A DNA stretch of 64,000 nt from an uncultured Bacteroidales bacterium (GTDB lineage: Bacteria > Bacteroidota > Bacteroidia > Bacteroidales > UBA932): positions 1-64,000 of the forward strand of contig CAJOKD010000011.1 in NCBI GenBank assembly GCA_905235085.1. Direction: 5' to 3'. Below the pieces are notes generated by a model that saw only the letters and a program-made list of their open reading frames with translations, was not told the DNA's origin and ran no database searches. This document shows positions 1 through 8,391 of the stretch, piece after piece (the first letter of the stretch is position 1; every line of letters starts with the position of its first letter). The translations under genes were made by a program, and so were the position numbers.

Positions 1-1002
1 TTTCAGGGAACCTGAGGAGCCGTCCGGAACGATTATCCCTTCAGTGACCGTGATGCATTCGAGGGATACGGTCCCGGTGCTGTCCTTCCTCATCAGGAAT
101 GGCCCCCTGTAAAGGACATAGGAACTGTCACCAGGATTGAGTACTGATATCTTCGTGCCGTCGGAGAGGTAATCATACCTTGCCATGGAAGTATTGCCAC
201 TCACTCGGGCAACTTTTCCGATGACATTCATCCCCATTGTACGTCCGCTCCTTCCGTCCGAGGTTACATTCCCTGCTTTATCGTGGGTGTATGAGTACGA
301 AGTCCCTGCAATCGAATCTGACACCGAAGAGAGGAGGTTTCCGGTGTATGAGAGGGAGAGTGCCTTGCTGGCACCGGTTTCTTCGTTCCTCCTAATCGAC
401 AGGACGTTCCCTGTAGCATCATAGGTAAATCTTTCCGAGGAACTGCCAGATACGTCAACCCTCGTGAGCCTTCCCAGTGGGTCATAGGAATATCCTTCCG
501 TACGCGTCCATCCGAGTCCCCGTCCTAGGTCCTTGGAAGATACCATTCCCCCGTACCGTGGAGAAGCCCCGCTTCCCTGGGAAGGGTTCCAGTACCGGAG
601 CGTCTCCCCGAAGATTGGCTGCGAACCGTTCGCCGCCGTAGTGAGCGACACCTGAGATGAGGAGTTCCATCCCTGGACTGTGTGGGTAAAAGCTGTGCTG
701 ACTAAAGGGCTTCCCGAAGAGGACGGCTGTGAGGAAACGGAGCTCCCAGTAAGCCTTCCTATCCCGTCATAGGAGTATGATGCCGATATGAGAGCCTGTC
801 CTCCGTAAGAGGATGGAGTCCCAGTTCCCGCCCTTCGTGATGTCGATGTGACGTTCCCGAAGTCGTCGTAGGAGAAGGACGACCATATCCAGTTGTTGTC
901 GTAGGCGGATCCCGTGCCGTCCGCGTCGAACTCCTCGACGCTGTCAAGGATATTGCCCCTCAGGTCCCTTCTGAAGGTGCTCCTTGAAAGGCCTCCGTCC
1001 GG
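1..1002 (-). pseudogene. YD-repeat (RHS-type) continuation downstream of an in-frame TAG, partial at left edge
   Basis: This stretch stays open for 334 codons in the same minus-strand frame as the upstream YD-repeat gene, separated from it only by the TAG at 1003-1005. My translation gives more YD repeats, such as YSYDGIGRLTGSS, YSYDPLGRLTRVD and FTYDATGNVLSIRRNE, and then a region like the end of an RHS core (YVLYRGPFLMRKDSTG). I checked every codon from 1002 to 1 and found no other stop. The fragment therefore looks like the middle to C-terminal part of one long protein cut by a single nonsense codon. It could be a recent pseudogene, a read-through product or a sequencing error. Its C-terminus lies outside the window, so any toxin or anchoring domain cannot be seen. 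Confidence 0.7.
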
Positions 1003-2673
1003 CTAGAGGGTTACCTGTTGTACGACTCTGCCGAGGTCATCATAGTAATTGACGGTTGATGCGGCATCCGTTGATACCGGATCGATGTTGAACTGTGCCG
1101 GGGCTGCCCTAAGTGTAATCGGATCAACATTCTTCAGTGCAATGAAGACGGCGTCTATGACGTTATTCCTGGTGGAAATGACGTCACCCGCCACGTCATT
1201 GGAATAGGAAGTGATTATTCCTGAAGAAGAACTGAATGCATGAGATGCCTGCACATCGGAATAGGGGTTGGATACCGCCTGCCCGTATGATGTCCCTGCC
1301 AGGTCCCATATTCCCTCAAGCTGCTGGACGGGCCCAATTGCATTGACGGTACTCGCTTGAAGGGAGTATGTCACCACAGGCTGGATGACGTCAACCCTTG
1401 AACTGTCCACGAGGAAGGAGAAAGTCGGTCTCCCCAGGGCATCATAGTTCTGGAATCGGTGGAAATATGTCCCGTCCATGAGCGGAGATTCGTCCCTTAC
1501 CGGAAGATGCCTTAAGTCATAAGTCACGGCGTGGACGTTTGCCCCCGGTACTTTTGCGGACTGCGGGTCTCCCTTAGGGTCGAATGAGGTGATGAAGACA
1601 TACTTGCGTACATCATCCCCGGAAGGGTAATATGACGGGGTGAGACCCTGCCTTGCGGTGGCCGTGACCTGATTTGCCATAACCGGTGATATGGTCCACA
1701 CAAACCTTCCCTGCCTGTCAGGGACGAAGTAGGTGTCATTCTCTGTTCCTCCTTCCCCGAACCGTCGCTCAAGGATGGTTATGCCCCGTGCGTCCGTGAA
1801 CACGCGCGTAGAGTCCCCGTCGGGGGTTACGGTGGTGGTCCTCCTGAGCGTTCCGGCCGGCATCAAACCAAGCACCGACACGTTTCCCGTCGACTCGTCG
1901 TACCGGAGTGAAGCCACTTCGCCGGTGGCGTTCGAGGACACTGTCTCCCTCGCGGCGTGCGTCCCGTCGGCTAATGCGGAGCCCGGGGAAACAGTCCAGG
2001 TGCTCCTCGGCGAGAGGGAGTTGTCATATCCGTGGCGGACGGACGCATATTGTCCCTCCCCGGATCCCGCATAGGTGTCCCACCAAGAGGACTGAGCGGA
2101 TACCGGCGAAGTAAGGCCGACCGTCGAAGATGATATCCTGTAAGGCAGGTATTCGCTGGCCTTCCTCCCGCATGCATCGTACCCGGTAATGGTAACTATC
2201 CTTCCGGCTAATGATCCGCTGCCGGATGCCGGCCCCTCGGCAGTTATCCACTCCCTCCCAAGTCCGTCATAGATGACCCTTGAGACTAGGTCTCCGGACG
2301 GAAGTCCCAATCCCGACCCAGTCCCGTTGCCTGTAGCAGTTCCTCCGTGGGTTGTCTTCTGGATGTATTTGAGGTATGTGTTTCCCCTCTGCTGGGTGTC
2401 ATAAATGTATGATGTTATTGTCTGCCCAGCCAAGGAGATTGATGAAAGGCGACCGTACTGGTCATATGAGTATGTGGAGACCCTTCCAGAAGGGCTGACG
2501 CAGCGCGATGCCCCAACGGATGGGATGTAGTCCCTAACGGTCACCTCGGATCCGGAGAGGGTGGGATTCGTGGTGGATGTCTGTGATAAGCCTTGCAAAG
2601 GAAATAGAATCATGCCCATCAGAAAAACTAATGCCTGAACCGAGTGCTTGTGGTACGAATGGGATGATTTCAT
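1003..2673 (-). CDS. secreted DUF6443/RHS-type YD-repeat protein, N-terminal part
   Basis: The 556-residue frame starts with a signal peptide (positively charged start, then QALVFLMGMILFPLQGLSQ) and continues with YD-type repeats such as YSYDQYGRLSSI, VIYDGLGREWI and NYYDDLGRVVQQ. This N-terminal layout is typical of Bacteroidota DUF6443/RHS proteins, which are normally well over 1000 residues. The sequence ends in VVQQVTL at a TAG, but the same frame continues open to the window edge, so this is probably only the first part of a longer protein. It is likely exported and associated with the cell surface. Such proteins may deliver toxins or display carbohydrate-binding regions, but nothing here shows which. 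No TAnnTTTG box was found in the 145 bases upstream. Confidence 0.75.
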   Translation of the reverse strand: MKSSHSYHKHSVQALVFLMGMILFPLQGLSQTSTTNPTLSGSEVTVRDYIPSVGASRCVSPSGRVSTYSYDQYGRLSSISLAGQTITSYIYDTQQRGNTYLKYIQKTTHGGTATGNGTGSGLGLPSGDLVSRVIYDGLGREWITAEGPASGSGSLAGRIVTITGYDACGRKASEYLPYRISSSTVGLTSPVSAQSSWWDTYAGSGEGQYASVRHGYDNSLSPRSTWTVSPGSALADGTHAARETVSSNATGEVASLRYDESTGNVSVLGLMPAGTLRRTTTVTPDGDSTRVFTDARGITILERRFGEGGTENDTYFVPDRQGRFVWTISPVMANQVTATARQGLTPSYYPSGDDVRKYVFITSFDPKGDPQSAKVPGANVHAVTYDLRHLPVRDESPLMDGTYFHRFQNYDALGRPTFSFLVDSSRVDVIQPVVTYSLQASTVNAIGPVQQLEGIWDLAGTSYGQAVSNPYSDVQASHAFSSSSGIITSYSNDVAGDVISTRNNVIDAVFIALKNVDPITLRAAPAQFNIDPVSTDAASTVNYYDDLGRVVQQVTL

Positions 2674-2818
2674 AGTGCTAATTGATTTGATTTCAGCGAA
2701 ATGTAAGAATAAATATTCAAAAAAAGCAATTACTATAAAAAATCCACCCCGTCAGCAAAGACGAGATGGACATCATATCTCCTCCTCCAGCAAGCTGGAA
2801 GGGTGTCAGGGAAGGGCT

Positions 2819-3472
2819 CTAGTTTACATTGAGCTGTTCGGCCTCCTGAATCTTCTTCCGGGCTTCCTCGTTCTTCTGCTCAAGTTTCTCCTGAGCCTTC
2901 TTGGCTTTCTCCTCAGCCTTCTTCACGTCCTTCCTGGCTTTCTTCTCAGCCTTCTTGGCGTCCTTCCTGGCCTTTTCGGCAGCAGCCTTGGCTTCCTTCT
3001 TCGCATTCTCCGCCTGGGTAGCGGCGATGGTAGCTGCTGTTCCCTCGGATGCTGCTACATTGGCCCTGTTGGACCTGGCGATCTCCACGCCTTCTCCCCT
3101 CACGAGTGAATGACAGACCACTTCATAGTTCTTCTTGCTCTTGCGATACACGAAGAACTGGTCCACTACATCTGCTTCGTTGACATTGCCAAGAGCGTTC
3201 TGGCGTGCCTGAGCCTTCGCTTCGTTCAAGTCGGCAGCGGTTGCCTTGCCCACTACCTCAACGCAGCTCTTGTCGTTGTACTTCGCAGTCAGGTAATCCT
3301 GGACGTCATCTTCCAACTTGATGTTGTCCAGAGCCTTGAAACCTTTGTCCTTCAATGCCTGGAGTTCCAGCTTGGCGTCAGCCTTCGCCTGCTTGACGAT
3401 CTTCTTGCTCTGCGCTCCCACAGGGGCGACAGCTAGCAAACCCATCAGGGCTATGAGTATGATTCTCTTCAT
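2819..3472 (-). CDS. secreted Lys/Ala-rich coiled-coil protein of unknown function
   Basis: The 217-residue protein has a clear signal peptide (MKRIILIALMGLLAVAPVGAQ) and probably ends up in the periplasm. Residues about 25-125 are a mixed region of unknown fold. From about residue 150 to the end it is almost entirely Lys, Ala and Glu with heptad-like repeats (EKARKDAKKAEKKARKDV), predicting one long charged helix or coiled coil. The helix resembles the spacer of TolA, but there is no TolA transmembrane anchor or C-terminal domain. It stands alone between the YD-repeat gene and the acyl-CoA dehydrogenase gene. I do not recognise the family. Confidence 0.75.
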   Translation of the reverse strand: MKRIILIALMGLLAVAPVGAQSKKIVKQAKADAKLELQALKDKGFKALDNIKLEDDVQDYLTAKYNDKSCVEVVGKATAADLNEAKAQARQNALGNVNEADVVDQFFVYRKSKKNYEVVCHSLVRGEGVEIARSNRANVAASEGTAATIAATQAENAKKEAKAAAEKARKDAKKAEKKARKDVKKAEEKAKKAQEKLEQKNEEARKKIQEAEQLNVN

Positions 3473-3502
3473 ATGCTTGAATATCTAATGGTTAATGATA
3501 AG

Positions 3503-5218
3503 TCATTCGTCAACGGCACGGAAAGCAGGAAGGGCCTCCTTGTCGAAATTCATTATGTATGAACTCTTTCCGGCAACGGTTTCGCATGCCATCTGGCAAT
3601 AGACCTTTGCGGACTTGAGGAACATGTCAGGGGCTACCGTGGCATCACGCAGGAGCAGCAGGGACATCACGATTTCTCCGGTCATGTCGTAGAGCCTGCG
3701 GGCGAGGAAGTCCTGAAGTTCCGCATCACCGGCTTCGCGTACCTTGGCAATGCAGCCGGACAGGGTCTCGACGCAGGATGCTATCTTAGCCTTGAGCGGC
3801 TCGAGTTCCGGAAGAACTACTTCCTGGAGCATCTCGTTCATGATTCCCAAATAGGTACCGTTGGTGATGTAGCGGATCGCTGCGACTACCTGGAGCTGGG
3901 TGGTACCCTCATAAATTGAGAATATCCTGGCGTCACGGTAGAGCCTCTGGCTCTTGTATTCCATGATGAAACCTGAACCTCCGTGGACGGAGATGGCATC
4001 ATAGGCATTCTGGTTCGCATATTCGGAAGACATTCCCTTGCAAAGAGGGGTGAAGGCATCGGCCAGGCGACTGTAGGTCTTCATCTCGGCCCTCTCTTCC
4101 GGTTCGAGCTTGCGCTCACGCTGGATGTCCTCAAGTGCTTTGTAGACATCGACATACCTGGAAGTCTGATAGAGCAGCGAACGACTGGCATCGAGCTTTG
4201 CCTTCATGCGGCTGAGCATGTCATAGACTCCCGGGAAGCGGTTGATTTTCTGTCCGAACTGGGCCCGCTCGGCTGCATATGCGACAGCCTCGTTATAAGC
4301 CTCCTGGCTGAGACCGACACTCTGAGCACCGATGCCCAGACGGGCACCGTTCATGAGGGCCATGACATACTTGATTAGTCCCAGGCGCCTTTCTCCGCAG
4401 AGTTCCGCGCGGGCATCCTTGTAGGTCAGCTCGCAGGTAGGAGATCCGTGGATACCGAGCTTATGCTCGATGTGGCGTACGTTCACACCACCCTGCCTCT
4501 TGTCATAGATGAACATCGAGAGGCCACGGCCATCGCGGGTTCCTTCTTCGGAACGCGCAAGGACGAGATGGATGTCGGAATCTCCGTTGGTGATAAACCT
4601 CTTGACACCGTTAAGGAGCCAACAGCCCTGTTCCTCGCTCCAGGTGGCCTTGAGCATCACGCTCTGAAGGTCAGATCCCGCATCAGGTTCGGTAAGGTCC
4701 ATCGACATGGTCTCACCGGCGCAGATGCGAGGAATGAATTTCTGCCTCTGTTCCTCGCTACCGAACTCGTAGAGAGTCTCTGCACAGCTCTGAAGGCTCC
4801 AGATGTTCTGGAAACTGGAATCGGCAGCGGAGATGATCTCGCTGGCCATGCTGAACACCGTCTCGGGAGCGTTGAGCCCGCCGTAGCGGCGAGGCATCGT
4901 GACGCCCCAAAGTCCGGCAAGGCGGACAGCCTCCATGTTCTCGACGGTCTTGGAAGCATATTTCATCCTTCCGTTCTCGAGATGCGGACCTTCGAGATCG
5001 ACATCCTCGGAATTGGGTGCCAGTGTGTTGGCAGCGATGTCTCCTGCTATCTCCAACAAGCGACGGTAGTTCTCGATGCAATCGTCGTAATCTACCGGTG
5101 CCTCCTCATATTTCTCCTTCTCGGAATAGCCACGCTCCTTGAGCTCAGCCACCCTGCGCATCAGGGGATGATTCAGGTGGAATTCAATTTCCGGATGGTC
5201 TGTATAGTAGTTTGCCAT
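3503..5218 (-). CDS. acyl-CoA dehydrogenase, long form with extra C-terminal domain
   Basis: This flavoenzyme oxidises an acyl-CoA to the enoyl-CoA and passes electrons to the electron-transfer flavoprotein encoded just upstream. The 571-residue protein shows the acyl-CoA dehydrogenase order: helical N-terminal domain, beta domain with the FAD-binding stretch MDLTEPDAGSDLQS, then the helical C-terminal domain with IYEGTTQLQ, whose Glu is the usual catalytic base. About 130 extra residues follow, as in the roughly 590-residue subfamily. The annotated frame could start at 5284, but the ATG at 5218 gives the family N-terminus (MANYYTDHPEIEF) and has AGGAGG upstream, while the longer form overlaps etfA. 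It is the last gene of the etfB-etfA operon, 13 bp after etfA. Acyl chain specificity cannot be read from the sequence. Confidence 0.93.
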   Translation of the reverse strand: MANYYTDHPEIEFHLNHPLMRRVAELKERGYSEKEKYEEAPVDYDDCIENYRRLLEIAGDIAANTLAPNSEDVDLEGPHLENGRMKYASKTVENMEAVRLAGLWGVTMPRRYGGLNAPETVFSMASEIISAADSSFQNIWSLQSCAETLYEFGSEEQRQKFIPRICAGETMSMDLTEPDAGSDLQSVMLKATWSEEQGCWLLNGVKRFITNGDSDIHLVLARSEEGTRDGRGLSMFIYDKRQGGVNVRHIEHKLGIHGSPTCELTYKDARAELCGERRLGLIKYVMALMNGARLGIGAQSVGLSQEAYNEAVAYAAERAQFGQKINRFPGVYDMLSRMKAKLDASRSLLYQTSRYVDVYKALEDIQRERKLEPEERAEMKTYSRLADAFTPLCKGMSSEYANQNAYDAISVHGGSGFIMEYKSQRLYRDARIFSIYEGTTQLQVVAAIRYITNGTYLGIMNEMLQEVVLPELEPLKAKIASCVETLSGCIAKVREAGDAELQDFLARRLYDMTGEIVMSLLLLRDATVAPDMFLKSAKVYCQMACETVAGKSSYIMNFDKEALPAFRAVDE

Positions 5219-5231
5219 ATGCTTTTCCTCC

Positions 5232-6254
5232 TTATTTGCTGTTCTGCTTGTAGTACTTGATGAGCTTAGGGACCACTTCCTCAACGGAACCGGTGATCAC
5301 ATAGTCGGCTATCTTGTTGATAGGGGCGTCGGGATCGGTATTGATGCTGATTATGATACCGCTGTCCTGCATTCCCGCTATGTGCTGGATCTGGCCGCTG
5401 ATTCCGCAGGCGATATAGACCTTAGGATGCACCGTGACGCCGGTCTGACCGATTTGGCGGTCATGGTCGCAGAATCCTGCATCCACTGCTGCACGGCTGG
5501 CGCCCACCTCTGCGTGAAGCACCTTCGCAAGTTCGAAGAGCATGTCGAAGCCTTCCTTGCTGCCCATTCCGTATCCACCGGAAACGACGATTGATGCACC
5601 CTTGAGATTGTGCTTAGCCTTCTCCACATGATGGTCGATGACCTGGACTACATAAGCCTCAGGAGAGACATACTTGGAGACTTCAGGATACACCACCTCT
5701 CCGGCTGCCTCTCCCTCATAGACGGCCTTCTTCATGACGCCTGAACGGACGGTAGCCATCTGAGGACGGTGGTCAGGATTGACGATCGTAGCCACGATGT
5801 TTCCGCCGAAAGCAGGACGGATCTGGTACAGAAGGTTGTCGTAAGTCTTCCCGCTGCGGGCATCGGTGTAAGGCCCGATCTCAAGCTGGGTGCAGTCGGC
5901 GGTAAGTCCGCTGGTAAGGGAAGAAGAAACCCTAGGGCCAAGGTCACGGCCGATGACGGTCGCACCCATCAGGCATATCTGAGGCTTCTCCTCCTTGAAA
6001 AGTCCGACGAGGATGTCGGTGTGAGGGGCTGAGGTGTAAGGGAAGAGGCCTTCGCCGTCAAAGACGAAGAGCTTGTCCACTCCGTAAGGAAGGATCTGGT
6101 CCTCAACCTTTCCCTTGATACCGGTTCCGGCCACGACAGCGTGAAGCTGCACACCGAGTTCATCGGCCAGCTTGCGGCCCTTTGTAAGCAATTCCTGGGA
6201 GACCTCTGCTACGGTCGTTCCCTCTATCTCGCAATATACAAATACGTTGTTCAT
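5232..6254 (-). CDS. etfA: electron transfer flavoprotein alpha subunit
   Basis: EtfA binds FAD and, with EtfB, carries electrons from the downstream acyl-CoA dehydrogenase to the respiratory chain or another acceptor. The 340-residue protein has the N-terminal alpha/beta domain and the strongly conserved C-terminal FAD domain, with SGGYGMGSKEGF, the GASRAAVDAG segment and the QIGQTG motif. I chose the ATG at 6254 (MNNVFVYCEIEG) rather than the ATG at 6278: it lies 4 bp after the etfB stop with GGATAGAG just upstream, whereas the earlier start would overlap etfB and add an atypical MKRLSDRA. The tight spacing on both sides indicates one transcript. Confidence 0.94.
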   Translation of the reverse strand: MNNVFVYCEIEGTTVAEVSQELLTKGRKLADELGVQLHAVVAGTGIKGKVEDQILPYGVDKLFVFDGEGLFPYTSAPHTDILVGLFKEEKPQICLMGATVIGRDLGPRVSSSLTSGLTADCTQLEIGPYTDARSGKTYDNLLYQIRPAFGGNIVATIVNPDHRPQMATVRSGVMKKAVYEGEAAGEVVYPEVSKYVSPEAYVVQVIDHHVEKAKHNLKGASIVVSGGYGMGSKEGFDMLFELAKVLHAEVGASRAAVDAGFCDHDRQIGQTGVTVHPKVYIACGISGQIQHIAGMQDSGIIISINTDPDAPINKIADYVITGSVEEVVPKLIKYYKQNSK

Positions 6255-6258
6255 GGCT

Positions 6259-7125
6259 CTATCCGATAATCTTTTCATCCAATAATTCCTTCACCATGCC
6301 CTCGATGTCGGCATCAGCCGCTGTGAGGTGCTTGCATTCCTTGGCCTGGAAAACGATGTTCTGGACACTCTTGACCTTGGTAGGCGAACCGGCAAGTCCA
6401 CACTGCTGAGGATCACCGTCCACATCAGCTACACTCCACTGGTTGAGAGTCAGGTAAGGACGCTCTTCGTAAAGTTCAGCATAAGGGACTTCGGCAGGGC
6501 GCTCCATAGGGCAGCTGGCTCTCTTGTACTTCATCACCAGCTTGGCATTCTGAGGGCGGCAAGGAGCTGCACTTCCGTTCACGGTAATCAGGGCCGGAAG
6601 CGGAACCTTCACGGTCTCGGCACCGCCGTCGATATGACGGCGCACTGTGGCGACTCCTTCTTCTATCTTGATATCCTCGGCATACGTAACCTGGTTCAGA
6701 CCGAGCTTCTGTGCAACCTGAGGTCCTACCTGGGCAGTGTCCCCATCGATAGCCTGGCGTCCTCCGATCACAAGGTCGACTCCACCGATCTTCTTGATGG
6801 CAGTCGCAAGTGCATACGAAGTAGCAAGGGTGTCAGCTCCGGCAAAGAGTCTGTCTGTCAGGAGCCAGCCTGTGTCAGCTCCGCGATACAATCCTTCGCG
6901 GATGATTTCTCCCGCACGTGGAGGACCCATTGTTAGTATTCCTACTGTAGATCCGGGATTCTGCTCCTTAAGTCGGAGAGCCTGCTCGAGAGCGAGGAGG
7001 TCATCCGGATTGAAGATAGCGGGCAAGGCGGCTCGGTTGACCGTCCCTTCTGCTGTCATCGCATCTTTGCCCACATTCCTGGTGTCTGGCACCTGCTTGG
7101 CCAGAACAACTATTTTCAATTTCAT
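6259..7125 (-). CDS. etfB: electron transfer flavoprotein beta subunit
   Basis: The 288-residue EtfB partners EtfA and binds the nucleotide cofactor of the ETF dimer. It shows the family N-terminus (KIVVLAKQVPDTRNVG), the AMP/FAD-binding region around GGRQAIDGDTAQVGPQ, and the conserved KVPLPALITVNG stretch. It is slightly longer than many EtfB proteins of about 255 residues. It is the first gene of the three-gene operon, with a TAAATTTG promoter box about 33 bp upstream and an inverted repeat in the leader. Whether this ETF is a simple electron carrier or a bifurcating type cannot be decided by eye. Confidence 0.94.
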   Translation of the reverse strand: MKLKIVVLAKQVPDTRNVGKDAMTAEGTVNRAALPAIFNPDDLLALEQALRLKEQNPGSTVGILTMGPPRAGEIIREGLYRGADTGWLLTDRLFAGADTLATSYALATAIKKIGGVDLVIGGRQAIDGDTAQVGPQVAQKLGLNQVTYAEDIKIEEGVATVRRHIDGGAETVKVPLPALITVNGSAAPCRPQNAKLVMKYKRASCPMERPAEVPYAELYEERPYLTLNQWSVADVDGDPQQCGLAGSPTKVKSVQNIVFQAKECKHLTAADADIEGMVKELLDEKIIG

Positions 7126-7135
7126 ATCATATCAA

Positions 7136-7153
7136 TTTATGCTTTTGCATAAA
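7136..7153. repeat. perfect inverted repeat in the etfB leader
   Basis: TTTATGC-TTTT-GCATAAA is a perfect 7-bp inverted repeat with a 4-base loop. It lies between the predicted etfB promoter box (7158-7165) and the etfB ATG (7125), close to the expected transcription start. It could be a regulator-binding site or an mRNA hairpin. It has too little GC and no following T-run on the minus strand, so it is not a good terminator. Confidence 0.6.
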
Positions 7154-7157
7154 CGAA

Positions 7158-7188
7158 CAAATTTACACATTTTTCGCCAACTGGCCAA
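7158..7188 (-). promoter_or_regulatory. predicted Bacteroidota promoter of etfB-etfA-acd
   Basis: Read on the minus strand, TAAATTTG (7165 to 7158) matches the Bacteroidota -7 consensus TAnnTTTG. A TTG at 7188-7186 lies 20 bp upstream, matching the -33 element. It precedes etfB by 32 bp. Confidence 0.65.
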
Positions 7189-7199
7189 GAAATGGGGCG

Positions 7200-8285
7200 T
7201 CAAAGAACCTCTGTTCCGGACACATAATCCTGCACCCAGGCCGATGGAGTCTTGCCTGTGTTGATTTTGAAAGCCATATTGAATGAAACCGAAGAACTGA
7301 AGCCGGAGAACTCCGCCACTTCGGCCACTTTCAGCCTTGGATCGCTCTTGAACAGGCCGATCGCGTACTGGATCCTGTGGTAATTGACGAACTGCCTGAA
7401 GTTGCGCCCAGAAAGGATATTGATAGTCTTCGACAGGTAGAACTTGTTGGTGTACATCTTCTCGGCGAGAGCCGGCATGTTGAAGGACGGGTCGAGATAA
7501 GGCTTGCTCTCTGTCATATAAGCCATTATCCTCTTGTAGAGGTTGTTCATCTTTTTGTCTTCCTCAGTCTTCTCGATGTAGGAAGTGCGGAGGTTGCCCT
7601 TGATCATATCCTTTATCTTGTCCTCGGACGCCCTGCTCATCGCGAAAGTCCTTCCTGAGGCCGCCCTGAGATACAGTACCGGATACAAAGCGAGCAGCAA
7701 TGCAAGCACCACGGAGGCGACCACAAGGCCTGCATCCCCGGGAATGCAGGCGGCGATGAAGCCGAAGGATGAAATGCATAGGAATACCAGGGAATAGACT
7801 GAACGGGAATAATCTTCCAATCCGTGCCAGACCGCATTGTTCCGGAAGAGGGCCCTTACAGATGACAGTTTCCTGATTGCCGAGGCTATTGAAAAGGTCA
7901 TCAGCACCACGAGTCCTGCACTTCCGGCCACGACCAGGCGCTCCAGCCTGAATGCCGCAGCACGGGGGAGAAGGCCGAAGAAAAGGATTGAAGCAATACA
8001 GGAAACGGCAAGCAAGAGTGCAGCCCTGAGCGCCAAATCCGGCTTCTCGAATGAGCAGGGATAAATGATCAGTACAGCCGCGGCGAACGCCACGTCGGTC
8101 ACCAGACCGTAGAGTGGACAAGGAAACACGAATATGTTTTCCAATGATACGCACAGCATTCCGGAGAAGGATGAGATGATCCGGATCCAGAACCTTTTGG
8201 AATGGTCGCCCTTGCTGATCCGAAAGTCATAACACAGGAAGAATACGAATTCGATCAGTACCAATGAAGTTAGAATTATGGTCAT
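7200..8285 (-). CDS. membrane-anchored AraC-family transcriptional regulator
   Basis: The 361-residue protein has an N-terminal half of several hydrophobic segments (about residues 1-210, for example VLMTFSIASAI and VVASVVLALLLALYPVLYL) followed by a cytoplasmic AraC/XylS-type DNA-binding domain. The latter contains two helix-turn-helix units, around FNMPALAEKMYTNKFYLS and LKVAEVAEFSGFSSSVSFN. This membrane-plus-AraC layout is common in Bacteroidota and suggests a sensor that responds at the envelope, but no ligand-binding domain is recognisable. It is transcribed alone toward etfB, with a 74-bp gap, so it might regulate that operon; this is inference. Confidence 0.87.
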   Translation of the reverse strand: MTIILTSLVLIEFVFFLCYDFRISKGDHSKRFWIRIISSFSGMLCVSLENIFVFPCPLYGLVTDVAFAAAVLIIYPCSFEKPDLALRAALLLAVSCIASILFFGLLPRAAAFRLERLVVAGSAGLVVLMTFSIASAIRKLSSVRALFRNNAVWHGLEDYSRSVYSLVFLCISSFGFIAACIPGDAGLVVASVVLALLLALYPVLYLRAASGRTFAMSRASEDKIKDMIKGNLRTSYIEKTEEDKKMNNLYKRIMAYMTESKPYLDPSFNMPALAEKMYTNKFYLSKTINILSGRNFRQFVNYHRIQYAIGLFKSDPRLKVAEVAEFSGFSSSVSFNMAFKINTGKTPSAWVQDYVSGTEVL

Positions 8286-8324
8286 ACGGTTTGATAAGGT
8301 ATTAGTTCTGCCCCGAATTTATGA

Positions 8325-8354
8325 AATAAAAAAACCCGGCACCTAGATGCCGGG
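8325..8354 (-). terminator. intrinsic terminator after the yitT pair
   Basis: On the minus strand the hairpin CCCGGCA-TCTAGG-TGCCGGG is followed by TTTTTTTATTT. The stem is 7 bp of mostly GC and the T-run is long. It lies about 37 bp after the stop of the last yitT gene and closes the SPOR-M28-leuS-yitT-yitT operon. Confidence 0.85.
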
Positions 8355-8391
8355 GGAAATACTATGAATTATTGCTGTTTTTTATACGGAA

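Noticed and set aside
1003-1005. TAG reassigned as a sense codon in this genome
   Set aside because: etfB, mraZ, mraY, ftsQ and the transketolase C-terminal gene all end naturally at TAG, so reassignment is unlikely.
2786-2799. Short hairpin TCCAGC-AA-GCTGGA after the coiled-coil gene as a terminator
   Set aside because: The stem is only 6 bp and no T-run follows on the minus strand.
2819-3472. TolA or a histone-like protein
   Set aside because: There is a cleavable signal peptide, no TolA membrane helix or C-terminal domain, and no DNA-binding motif.
4448-5260. 270-residue plus-strand ORF
   Set aside because: It is the antisense shadow of the acyl-CoA dehydrogenase; no family motif and no start context.
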